15,071 nt of DNA, from NCBI RefSeq assembly GCF_036311985.1, contig NZ_JAZDCJ010000033.1. One strand, written 5' to 3'. This document shows, in pieces, positions 1 through 6,075 of this stretch. Numbering within the stretch: the stretch's first letter is position 1; each line of letters opens with the position of its first letter. Under the pieces are notes generated by a model that saw only the letters and a program-made list of their open reading frames with translations, did no database searches and had not been told where the DNA came from. Origin of the DNA: JAZDCJ01 sp036311985. GTDB taxonomy: Bacteria > Actinomycetota > Actinomycetes > Actinomycetales > Micrococcaceae. A program made the translations under genes and the position numbers.

Positions 1-50
1 ATATTAAACCGGTGTGATTGTGGGGGGGCCCCATTTTTTTCAGGAAGCCG
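1..50. other. Low-complexity edge sequence beyond the lipase stop codon
   Basis: This stretch is AT-richer than the rest and has a run of seven G, then four C, then a run of seven T after one A (about 22-40). No gene can be read in it. The G/C block followed by T resembles a rho-independent terminator for plus-strand transcription, but no plus-strand gene is visible upstream. On the minus strand, where the lipase ends, the T run becomes A and cannot serve as a U-tract. The composition resembles that of the suspicious stretch at 3201-3311, so low-quality sequence at a contig end is a fair alternative. Confidence 0.35.
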
Positions 51-1613
51 CTAGAGGCGCCAGCAGCTGGAGAGCTGCGTGTTGCCGTTGAAACGCGCCT
101 TGAGGAACGCGATCGCACTGGGCACCGCGGCCACGTACCCGCCGAGGTGCGTCGGCGCGGCGTTGGTGATCCAGGAGACGTTGCTGTCCTGCGCGCACCA
201 GCGCTCCGCCACGCCGCGGCCGGCCTGGTACGGGATCACGTCGTCGAGCAGGCTGTGGGAGAGCATCACGGGGACCCTGGGCGCGCGCCCGTCGCCGATC
301 CGCTGCTCGCGCAGCACCGAGGCGTAGGGTTCCCTGTTCGCCAGCTGCGTGAAGGTGCTGCCGTCCGCGGTGAGCGTGGACGTCTTGACGAAGCCGTGCT
401 GGAGCAGTCCGTCGACGACGCAGTTCTCCGCCGCCTCCGCCACGCGCTCCCGGCCCTTCGCGTTCAGCGCGGCATCGAGGTCCACCGGGTACTGCGAGTC
501 CAGGGCGTTCATCGCGAAGAGCAGGAAGCCCGTGTAGAGGGTCGAGTCGATCTTCGCGGCCACTTGCTGCAGGTCGCCGGGAACCGCACCGGCGAAGGCG
601 CCCTTGAGGTCAAGCTCCGGGGCGTAGGACGGCGCGAGTTCCGCCGCGGCGGCCGAGGCCCCGCCGCCCTGCGAGTACCCGACGAGGCCCACGGGGTTCG
701 CGGCGCCCACGCCCGCGAGGCCGAGCCGCTGCGCCGCGCGGACCGAGTCCAGGACGGCGTGGCCCTGGGCCGCCCGCACCATGTAGCTGTGCGCGCCCGG
801 CGTGCCGAGGCCCTGGTAGTCCGTGAGGGCCAGCGCGTAGCCGGCCTCCAGGAGCGCGGCGACCATCGGCCCCTCGTATTCCTGGCCGATCGCCATCTGC
901 CGCGACGGCGCGCAGCGGTCCGCCGCGCCCTGCGTCCCCACGGCGTAGCCGATCAGTGGACGCTGCCCCTTGCCCGTCCACGCCTTCGTGGGCACCAGGA
1001 CCGTGCCGGTGACGGCCATCCGGCCGCCGTGGGCGTCGGTGGAGGAGTACATGATGCGCGTCGCGGAGGCCTTCGGCTTGATGAGCTTGACCGGGTCCAG
1101 GTAGAACTGCGCGGGCTCGGAGCGGATCACAGCCCCGTTCTGGGCCGGCAGCGTGGACGGCGGGAGGTAGAAGTGGGCGTCGACGGACTCGGCGAGCTCC
1201 CCGAGGGCCTCCTCGCGCTGCAGGTCGGCGTCCGTCGCGGCACCGGCGTCCGTCACGGCGTCTTCCGCGGCGTCTTCCGCGGCAGTCGAGGCGGCCGCCG
1301 CGGGCGTCGCGGGCGTCGACACGGGCAGGGCAGCGTGTGCCATCGTGGGCATCGACGCGTGCGGAGCGGGTGCCGCGTGAACCGGCGCGGCGGCCCCGAG
1401 GGCGAGGACTGCCGCGAGCGCGGAGGCGCCGCAACCCGCGGCCAGGCGGCGCAGGGCACCCGCCCCACGGACGGAGCCGTCGGCCGACTGCCGTGCAGTG
1501 GAGCCGACGAGGTCGGCGTCGGAAGCGACAGTGCCGGAAGGGACAGCGCGGGGAGGGACTGCCCGGGTAGGTGCTGCATGGGAGGGCAGGTGGTGGTTTC
1601 CGGGACGGGTCAT
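51..1613 (-). CDS. Secreted LIP-family lipase / alpha-beta hydrolase
   Basis: A 520-residue secreted ester hydrolase of the secretory lipase (LIP) family, expected to cleave triacylglycerols or other esters outside the cell. The nucleophile elbow GYSQGG places Ser314. The likely acid is Asp457 in LLDDVIPY and the likely base His489 in PTHLGGY, the order and spacing usual for the family. A signal segment starts with Arg-Arg at about 55-56, continues as an Ala/Leu-rich helix at 57-79, and has a probable signal peptidase I site after VHA (residue 80). An Ala/Pro/Thr-rich spacer to about 130 follows. The ATG at 1613 is chosen because AGAGGAG lies 5 nt upstream. A longer frame reaches 1751, but it would run through the promoter and the CRP-type palindrome. 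This start leaves an unusually long 54-residue positively charged n-region, and no internal ATG or GTG offers a shorter form. A 12-bp tandem duplication (about 1261-1284) encodes Glu-Asp-Ala-Ala twice. The family call is firm; the natural substrate is unknown. Confidence 0.88.
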   Translation of the reverse strand: MTRPGNHHLPSHAAPTRAVPPRAVPSGTVASDADLVGSTARQSADGSVRGAGALRRLAAGCGASALAAVLALGAAAPVHAAPAPHASMPTMAHAALPVSTPATPAAAASTAAEDAAEDAVTDAGAATDADLQREEALGELAESVDAHFYLPPSTLPAQNGAVIRSEPAQFYLDPVKLIKPKASATRIMYSSTDAHGGRMAVTGTVLVPTKAWTGKGQRPLIGYAVGTQGAADRCAPSRQMAIGQEYEGPMVAALLEAGYALALTDYQGLGTPGAHSYMVRAAQGHAVLDSVRAAQRLGLAGVGAANPVGLVGYSQGGGASAAAAELAPSYAPELDLKGAFAGAVPGDLQQVAAKIDSTLYTGFLLFAMNALDSQYPVDLDAALNAKGRERVAEAAENCVVDGLLQHGFVKTSTLTADGSTFTQLANREPYASVLREQRIGDGRAPRVPVMLSHSLLDDVIPYQAGRGVAERWCAQDSNVSWITNAAPTHLGGYVAAVPSAIAFLKARFNGNTQLSSCWRL

Positions 1614-1684
1614 CTGTGCTCCTCTGTTCGACGGTGCGGCCTCGTTGCCGCCGGCCCACGACCGAAACCTACCGTTGGGTAACA

Positions 1685-1700
1685 TGTGAGCCGCATCACA
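1685..1700. promoter_or_regulatory. CRP/GlxR-type operator upstream of the lipase
   Basis: TGTGAGCCGCATCACA is an exact TGTGA-N6-TCACA match, the recognition sequence of cAMP-responsive CRP/GlxR regulators in actinobacteria. It lies 71 nt upstream of the lipase ATG and about 120 nt from the terC promoter on the other side, so the lipase is the likely target. If the candidate lipase promoter is right, the site covers the end of its -10 and its start point, which would favour repression. If the true promoter is further downstream, the site could activate. Confidence 0.7.
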
Positions 1701-1728
1701 CACTATGCGGCGTGACGGGATCCGTAAA
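1700..1728 (-). promoter_or_regulatory. Candidate lipase promoter
   Basis: On the minus strand TTTACG (1728-1723) and TAGTGT (1705-1700) are separated by 17 nt, an acceptable sigma70-type pair. Transcription would start near 1693, inside the adjacent CRP-type palindrome and about 80 nt before the lipase ATG. This is a pattern match only; other -10-like hexamers exist nearby. Confidence 0.35.
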
Positions 1729-1758
1729 GGATGTTTCGCCGGGCAAACCATCGCCGAC

Positions 1759-1779
1759 CCGGCCCGGCACCCGGGCCGG
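1759..1779. repeat. Perfect 9-bp GC inverted repeat between lipase and terC
   Basis: CCGGCCCGG and CCGGGCCGG are exact reverse complements separated by CAC. The hairpin lies between the two divergent promoters and has no T run on either side, so it is not a standard terminator. It could insulate the promoters or be a chance product of the high GC content. Confidence 0.4.
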
Positions 1780-1819
1780 CGTCCGGCACCCGGCCCTGCG
1801 TCCGGCGTCGTACCCCGGC

Positions 1820-1850
1820 TTGCGCGTCACCGCACCGCTGCCGCTATGCT
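1820..1850 (+). promoter_or_regulatory. Promoter of the terC riboswitch transcript
   Basis: TTGCGC (1820-1825) and TATGCT (1845-1850) are separated by 19 nt. The expected start at about 1856-1858 falls right at the 5' side of the predicted riboswitch, which supports the assignment. Confidence 0.55.
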
Positions 1851-1852
1851 GG

Positions 1853-1973
1853 GGGGGAACGTGAGGGAGTATCCCCAGCGCTGCACCCGTCAACACGCAG
1901 GGCACCATCGCCCCGCCGGATGCAGCGGCCGGACGTCTACCGGCGGAAAGACTCGCGGGAACGATCGTCCCCG
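1853..1973 (+). promoter_or_regulatory. yybP-ykoY manganese riboswitch (predicted) in the terC leader
   Basis: The leader has the conserved blocks of the yybP-ykoY class in order: a GGGAGTA loop at 1865-1871 followed by CCCC, a GTCAACACGC segment at 1889-1898, and GGCGGAAAGACTC at 1942-1954. Two stems can be drawn by eye: CGCTGCA (1879-1885) with TGCAGCG (1921-1927), and CCGCCGG (1913-1919) with CCGGCGG (1940-1946). As drawn the two interleave, so one may be an alternative fold. A closing stem can pair the G-rich 5' end with CGTCCCC (about 1966-1972). The same 3' segment can instead fold back on GGGAACGA (1958-1965), giving a possible switch just before the ribosome site at 1972-1978. This class senses Mn2+ and often precedes TerC-family genes, which matches the gene downstream. 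Boundaries are approximate. Confidence 0.82.
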
Positions 1974-1984
1974 AAAGGATCCCC

Positions 1985-3172
1985 GTGACCGTCCCACCCT
2001 TCATCTGGACCATCACGATCATCGTGATCGCCGCCCTGCTGGCCTTCGACTACTTCTTCCACATCCGCAAGGCCCACATCCCCACCCTCAAGGAAGCGGC
2101 CGTCTGGTCCTCCATCTACGTCGGGCTCGCGATCCTCTTCGGCATCGCGGTGCTGGTGTTCGGCGGGGCCGCGATGGGCGGAGAATACTTCGCCGGATAC
2201 ATCACGGAGAAGGCCCTCTCCGTCGACAACCTCTTCGTGTTCCTCGTGATCATCGCGAGCTTCAAGGTCCCGCGCGAGGACCAGCAGAAGGTCCTGCTGT
2301 TCGGCATCGTGTTCGCGCTCATCATGCGCACCCTGTTCATCTTCGCCGGAGCCGCGCTCATCAACACCTGGAGCTGGGTCTTCTACATCTTCGGCATCAT
2401 CCTGCTCGTGACCGCCGGCAACCTGCTCAAGCCCGGGGGCCACGAGGACGACCAGGCGAACAACTTCATCATCCGCCTCGCCAAGCGCTTCCTGCACACC
2501 ACCGACCACTACGACGGCGACAAGCTCTTCACCATCCAGAACGGCAAGCGCGCCCTGACGCCGATGCTCCTGGTCATGGTGGCCATCGGCGGAACCGACA
2601 TCCTCTTCGCCCTCGACTCGATCCCCGCGATCTACGGCCTGACGCAGAACGTCTACATCGTCTTCACCGCGACCGCGTTCTCCCTCATGGGCCTGCGCCA
2701 GCTGTACTTCCTCCTCGACGGCCTGCTCGACCGCCTCATCTACCTCTCCTACGGCCTGGCCGCGGTCCTCGGCTTCATCGGCGTCAAGCTGTTCCTGCAC
2801 GCGCTGCACGAGAACAACGTCTGGTTCATCAACGGCGGCGAGCACGTCGACGTCGTCGAGATCACCACGGCCCTGTCCCTGACCGTCATCATCGGCATCC
2901 TCGTGGTCACCGTCGTCGCCTCGCTCGTCTCCAAGGCCGGCAAGGCGCAGACCGCCGTGAGCAACGCCCGCCGCCACGCCGAGGCCTACCTCGACCTCGG
3001 CTACACCACCGACGCGGACGAGCGCGAACGCCTCTACCGGATGCTGGTGGAGGAGGAACGGCACATCCACACCATGGAGAAGAAGCACCGGGACAAGGTC
3101 AAGGACATCGAGCAGATCCGGGCCAAGGTCGCCGAGGCGCACGAGCGGCACGCGGAGCTCACGGCCAACTAG
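1985..3172 (+). CDS. TerC-family integral membrane protein (probable metal exporter)
   Basis: A 395-residue polytopic membrane protein of the TerC/Alx family, whose characterised bacterial members export Mn2+ or help supply metals to secreted enzymes. Hydrophobic helices start at about residue 7 and continue to about 315. The family's acidic intramembrane motifs are present: EKALSVDNLFVF at 75-86 and DILFALDSIPA at 205-215, with the conserved aspartates expected to line the metal path. The last 80 residues are soluble, strongly charged and predicted helical or coiled coil (about 340-392). Translation starts at a GTG with GAAAGGA about 6 nt upstream; the longer upstream frame has no support. 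The predicted manganese riboswitch in its leader suggests induction by excess Mn2+, so Mn2+ export is the preferred role over the historical tellurite-resistance label. The gene converges with the RNA methyltransferase and ends 28 nt before the odd homopolymer region. Confidence 0.93.
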   Translation: MTVPPFIWTITIIVIAALLAFDYFFHIRKAHIPTLKEAAVWSSIYVGLAILFGIAVLVFGGAAMGGEYFAGYITEKALSVDNLFVFLVIIASFKVPREDQQKVLLFGIVFALIMRTLFIFAGAALINTWSWVFYIFGIILLVTAGNLLKPGGHEDDQANNFIIRLAKRFLHTTDHYDGDKLFTIQNGKRALTPMLLVMVAIGGTDILFALDSIPAIYGLTQNVYIVFTATAFSLMGLRQLYFLLDGLLDRLIYLSYGLAAVLGFIGVKLFLHALHENNVWFINGGEHVDVVEITTALSLTVIIGILVVTVVASLVSKAGKAQTAVSNARRHAEAYLDLGYTTDADERERLYRMLVEEERHIHTMEKKHRDKVKDIEQIRAKVAEAHERHAELTAN

Positions 3173-3200
3173 CCCGCCCGCGCGCACACCCCTCCCGTGG

Positions 3201-3311
3201 TGGGGGGGGGGGGGTTTTGAAAGATCAAAATTTCCCCCCCCCGCCCCCCCCCCACTTTTGGGGGGTGGGGGGGGGGGGCGAACCCCCTCCTTCCCCCCCC
3301 CCCCCCCCCCC
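3201..3311. repeat. G/C homopolymer block between convergent genes
   Basis: The segment contains a 13-G run (3202-3214), a TTTTGA...TCAAAA foldback (3215-3230), C runs of 9 and 10, another G-rich block (3260-3278) and a 19-C run (3293-3311). Successive G and C blocks could fold into a very strong hairpin, and both flanking genes end here, so a bidirectional terminator is the biological explanation. Pure homopolymers of this length are unlike the rest of the window and resemble low-quality base calling or assembly over a strong hairpin. No gene is present. Confidence 0.6.
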
Positions 3312-3321
3312 ACCACCGCGT

Positions 3322-3347
3322 GGGGTACGCGCGGGGTACGCGCGGGG
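3322..3347. repeat. Short tandem repeat, 11-bp unit, 2.4 copies
   Basis: GGGGTACGCGC occurs at 3322-3332 and again at 3333-3343, followed by a partial third copy beginning GGGG that diverges to TCTCGCGC. It lies just downstream of the methyltransferase stop codon. It is probably slippage-derived, and no function can be inferred. Confidence 0.6.
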
Positions 3348-3357
3348 TCTCGCGCGC

Positions 3358-4128
3358 TCAGGCCGGGTGCTGGCCGAACACGTGGCAGCGGATCCAGGCG
3401 TGCATCGCGATCCCCGCCGCCGAGGCCGCGTTGATCGAGCGCGTGGAACCGAACTGCTCGATCGACAACGTCGCCTCCGCGGCCTCGTGGACCTCCTCGC
3501 TCAGGCCCGGCCCCTCCTGCCCGAACACCAGGACGCAGCGGCGCGGCAGCTCGTAGGTCTCGAGCGGCACGGAGTCGGGGAAGATGTCGACCCCGATCAC
3601 CGCGAGCCCCTCGCCGCGCGCCCACTCCACGAACTCCCCGACCGTGGCGTGGTGGCGGACGTGCTGGTACTTGTCGGTGACCATGGCCCCGCGCCGGTTC
3701 CAGCGGCGGCGGCCGATGATGTGGACCTCGCGGGCCAGGAACGCGTTGGCCGTGCGGACCACGGTGCCGATGTTCAGGTCGTGCTGCCAGTTCTCGATCG
3801 CGATGTGGAAGTCGTGCCGCCGCGTGTCCAGCTCCGCGACGATCGCGTCGTGCCGCCAGTACCGGTAGCGGTCGGCGACGTTGCGCCGGTCTCCCTCGCG
3901 CAGCAGTTCGGGGTCCCAGTGCTCCCCCTCGGGCCACTCGCCCTCCCACGGCCCCACGCCGACCTCGGGCCGCGCCGCGCCGTCGGAGGGGTCCCGTGGA
4001 AGGCGGGCTCCGGCGTCGTCCGGTTCAATGGCCGGGTCCTCCCGGACGGCCTCCGGGGAGGGGACGACGCCGGGGCCGGGCTCCCGCGTCGAATCCTGCG
4101 GGGCGCCGGGGTCAGGGGTGGTGTGCAC
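3358..4128 (-). CDS. SpoU/TrmH-family RNA methyltransferase
   Basis: A 256-residue SPOUT-class enzyme expected to transfer a methyl group from S-adenosylmethionine to a ribose 2'-OH in tRNA or rRNA. All three SpoU motifs are visible: motif 1 NIGTVVRT with Asn119 and Arg125, motif 2 FGQEGPGLS at 202-210, and motif 3 with SINAASAAGI at 231-240 (Asn233). These form the knotted cofactor pocket and the dimer interface. The first 80 or so residues are rich in Pro, Asp, Glu and Gly, have no fold I recognise and look disordered; they make the protein longer than a minimal TrmH. The start is a GTG with no ribosome site, but a -10-like TACCCT ends 6 nt before it, so the mRNA may be leaderless. The gene is divergent from corA and convergent with terC. 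The RNA target cannot be told from the sequence. Confidence 0.9.
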   Translation of the reverse strand: MHTTPDPGAPQDSTREPGPGVVPSPEAVREDPAIEPDDAGARLPRDPSDGAARPEVGVGPWEGEWPEGEHWDPELLREGDRRNVADRYRYWRHDAIVAELDTRRHDFHIAIENWQHDLNIGTVVRTANAFLAREVHIIGRRRWNRRGAMVTDKYQHVRHHATVGEFVEWARGEGLAVIGVDIFPDSVPLETYELPRRCVLVFGQEGPGLSEEVHEAAEATLSIEQFGSTRSINAASAAGIAMHAWIRCHVFGQHPA

Positions 4129-4134
4129 CGTTCA

Positions 4135-4140
4135 AGGGTA
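4135..4140 (-). promoter_or_regulatory. -10 element for a leaderless methyltransferase mRNA
   Basis: On the minus strand TACCCT is followed by TGAACG and then the GTG start. A TANNNT box 6 nt before the start codon is the usual arrangement of leaderless actinobacterial genes, and no Shine-Dalgarno sequence competes with it. No clear -35 was seen. Confidence 0.5.
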
Positions 4141-4215
4141 GTGGCTGGCGCGCCGCGGGGACGCTCCGGAAGTGGCAGACTGGCTTCACGATCCGGCGGA
4201 AGAAGGAGGCGGCCC

Positions 4216-5256
4216 ATGGCCACGGTGGACAACGCCATCTACGTCGACGGCAAACGGGCCGGCGGACCCGCGGACGTCGAGAACACCCTGGAGCAGTTGC
4301 GCGTGCGCGGCGGCATGGCCTGGCTGGGCCTCTACCGTCCGGACGCGGAGGAGCTGCACCGGGTCGCGGCCGATCTCGGGCTGCACGAGCTCGCCGTGGA
4401 GGACACGCTCACCGGCCACCAGCGCGCCAAGCTGGACCACTACGGCGACCACACGCTCCTGGTGCTGCGGCCGGCCCGCTACCGCGACGACGTCGAGAAG
4501 GTCGAGTTCGGCGAGCTGCACGTCTACACGGGCGGCGACTTCGTGGTCACGGTCCGCCACGCGGAATCGCCGGACCTGGCCCGCGTGCGCCAGCGCATGG
4601 AGGCCGAGCCCGAGCTGCTCGCCATGGGCCCGCCGGCGGTGCTGTACGCGGTGGTGGACCAGGTCGTGGATGAGTACGAGCCCGTCATCGCCGGCCTGTC
4701 CAACGACATCGACGAGATCGAGGACCAGCTGTTCTCCGGGGACCCGCACGTCTCCCGGCGCATCTACGAGCTCTCCCGCGAGGTGATCGCGCTGCAGCGG
4801 GCGACGGAGCCCCTCGAGCGGATCCTCTCCGAGCTGCGCCGCGACGCGGTCCGGATCGCGGACGACGCCGGGGCCCCCTCCAGGCCCCGGGGCGCCGACC
4901 GCGCGGCCTGGGTGGAGCTGGACCGGCTGCTCAACGACGTGCACGACCACGCGATCCGGCTCACGGAGCGCATCAAGTCCTTCCGCGAGCTGCTGACCAA
5001 CGCGCTCACCCTCAGCTCGACGCTCATCTCCCAGCAGGCCGCGGAGGCCGGGGTCGCGCAGAACGAGCAGATGAAGAAGATCTCCTCCTGGGCCGCCATC
5101 CTCTTCGCGCCGTCGCTCGTGGGCAGCATCTACGGGATGAACTTCCACCACATGCCGGAACTCGACCTGGCGTGGGGCTACGGCGGGGCGCTCGGCCTCA
5201 TGGCGTTGCTGAGCGTGGGGCTGTTCGTGGTGTTCAAGGCGAACAAGTGGCTGTGA
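4216..5256 (+). CDS. corA: CorA-family magnesium/cobalt transport protein
   Basis: A 346-residue pentameric-type divalent cation channel for Mg2+ uptake, usually also passing Co2+ or Ni2+. The N-terminal two-thirds (about 1-285) is the cytoplasmic alpha/beta domain plus the long stalk helix. Two C-terminal membrane helices follow at about 289-307 and 322-341. The diagnostic YGMNF motif (GMN at 307-309) closes the first helix, and MPEL at 313-316 lies in the periplasmic loop, as in canonical CorA. The short positively charged tail KANKWL is also typical. The ATG is fixed by GAAGGAGG 6 nt upstream (4202-4209). The stop codon overlaps the start of the phosphatase gene by 4 nt, so the two are almost certainly cotranscribed. 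The 87-bp region shared with the divergent methyltransferase must contain the promoter, but I cannot assign it with confidence. Confidence 0.94.
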   Translation: MATVDNAIYVDGKRAGGPADVENTLEQLRVRGGMAWLGLYRPDAEELHRVAADLGLHELAVEDTLTGHQRAKLDHYGDHTLLVLRPARYRDDVEKVEFGELHVYTGGDFVVTVRHAESPDLARVRQRMEAEPELLAMGPPAVLYAVVDQVVDEYEPVIAGLSNDIDEIEDQLFSGDPHVSRRIYELSREVIALQRATEPLERILSELRRDAVRIADDAGAPSRPRGADRAAWVELDRLLNDVHDHAIRLTERIKSFRELLTNALTLSSTLISQQAAEAGVAQNEQMKKISSWAAILFAPSLVGSIYGMNFHHMPELDLAWGYGGALGLMALLSVGLFVVFKANKWL

Positions 5257-6047
5257 CGGACGGCGCGCGGGCAGCGGCCGGGGATCCGGAGGGTGTGGCA
5301 CGGGCGACCGCGAGTGCGGCGGACGGCGCCGACGCGCCGGGCGTCCTGAACCTGCGGCCGGTCGTCGAGGGGCTCGTCTACCGCTCGAGCGCCCCGTTCG
5401 GCTGGGACGCGCACCGCGTGGCCGGCTTCCTGGCCGAGCACCGGATCGAGACCGTGGTGGACCTGCGCTCACCCGCCGAGAGCGCGCTCGTCCCGTGGCT
5501 GCTCGACGCCCGCGCCCAGGGCGAACCGCTGCCCGAGCTGCTCTCCGCGCCGCTCGATCCCACGGAGGGCCGGCCCAGCAGCCGCCGCAGCATCGACACG
5601 GCCCGCGACCTCGGCGAGCTCTACCTGTGGTGGGCCGAGGAGCGCCCGGACATGGTGGCCCGCTCGCTCGCGCCGATCGCGGCGGGACGGACCACGCTCC
5701 TGCACTGCGCGGCCGGGAAGGACCGCACCGGCGTCGTCTCCGCCGTGGTCCACCTCGCCGCCGGCCATGAGCCGGAGGACATCGTCGGCGACTACGCCCG
5801 AACCTCCGCCGCCCTGCCGCAGATCCTCTCCGCCCTGCACGGGCTCTACGTGCGCACGCACCCCGGCGAGGAGCTGCCCGCGTTCGCGGCCGACGCGCCT
5901 CCCGTGATCCTCACGGCGCCGGCCGAGGCGATGGAGGTGTTCCTCGAGCGCTTCCTGGACCGGCACGGAACCGTGGAGGACTACCTGCTCTCCGCGGGCC
6001 TCGACCGCCCCGCGCTGGCCCGCCTCCAGCACGAGCTCCGCCGCTGA
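5253..6047 (+). CDS. Tyrosine-protein phosphatase-like protein (Y_phosphatase3 type)
   Basis: A 264-residue cytoplasmic protein with the Cys-X5-Arg phosphatase loop HCAAGKDRTG (Cys152, Arg158). Upstream it has the YRSSAP (43-48) and VVDLRSPAE (68-76) segments that mark the bacterial tyrosine/serine phosphatase family related to MptpB and IphP. Members remove phosphate from phospho-Tyr or phosphoinositides, but the substrate here is unknown. The GTG at 5253 is preferred because it forms a GTGA overlap with the corA stop codon, the signature of translational coupling. Another GTG at 5247 is possible, and an in-frame ATG at 5172 lies deep inside corA and is unlikely. The first 30 residues are Ala/Gly/Asp-rich and probably flexible. 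The gene converges with the glucuronidase gene with only 28 nt between the two stop codons and no obvious terminator. Confidence 0.88.
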   Translation: MTDGARAAAGDPEGVARATASAADGADAPGVLNLRPVVEGLVYRSSAPFGWDAHRVAGFLAEHRIETVVDLRSPAESALVPWLLDARAQGEPLPELLSAPLDPTEGRPSSRRSIDTARDLGELYLWWAEERPDMVARSLAPIAAGRTTLLHCAAGKDRTGVVSAVVHLAAGHEPEDIVGDYARTSAALPQILSALHGLYVRTHPGEELPAFAADAPPVILTAPAEAMEVFLERFLDRHGTVEDYLLSAGLDRPALARLQHELRR

Positions 6048-6075
6048 GCCACGCGGTGGGCGGGGCGGACGGGGC

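Noticed and set aside
18..1682. Long open frame on the plus strand opposite the lipase
   Set aside because: Arg/Gly/Val-rich composition with no domain, and it is explained by the codon bias of the GC-rich lipase gene on the other strand.
1985..3172. Tellurite resistance as the function of the TerC protein
   Set aside because: No other ter genes are present, and the predicted manganese riboswitch points to metal homeostasis instead.
3322..3347. Direct repeats as a CRISPR remnant
   Set aside because: The unit is only 11 bp and the copies are directly adjacent, with no spacers and no cas genes.
1705..4215. Very long plus-strand frame running into corA
   Set aside because: It passes out of frame through terC and antisense to the methyltransferase. 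Only the part from the ATG at 4216, with a strong ribosome site, encodes a recognisable protein.
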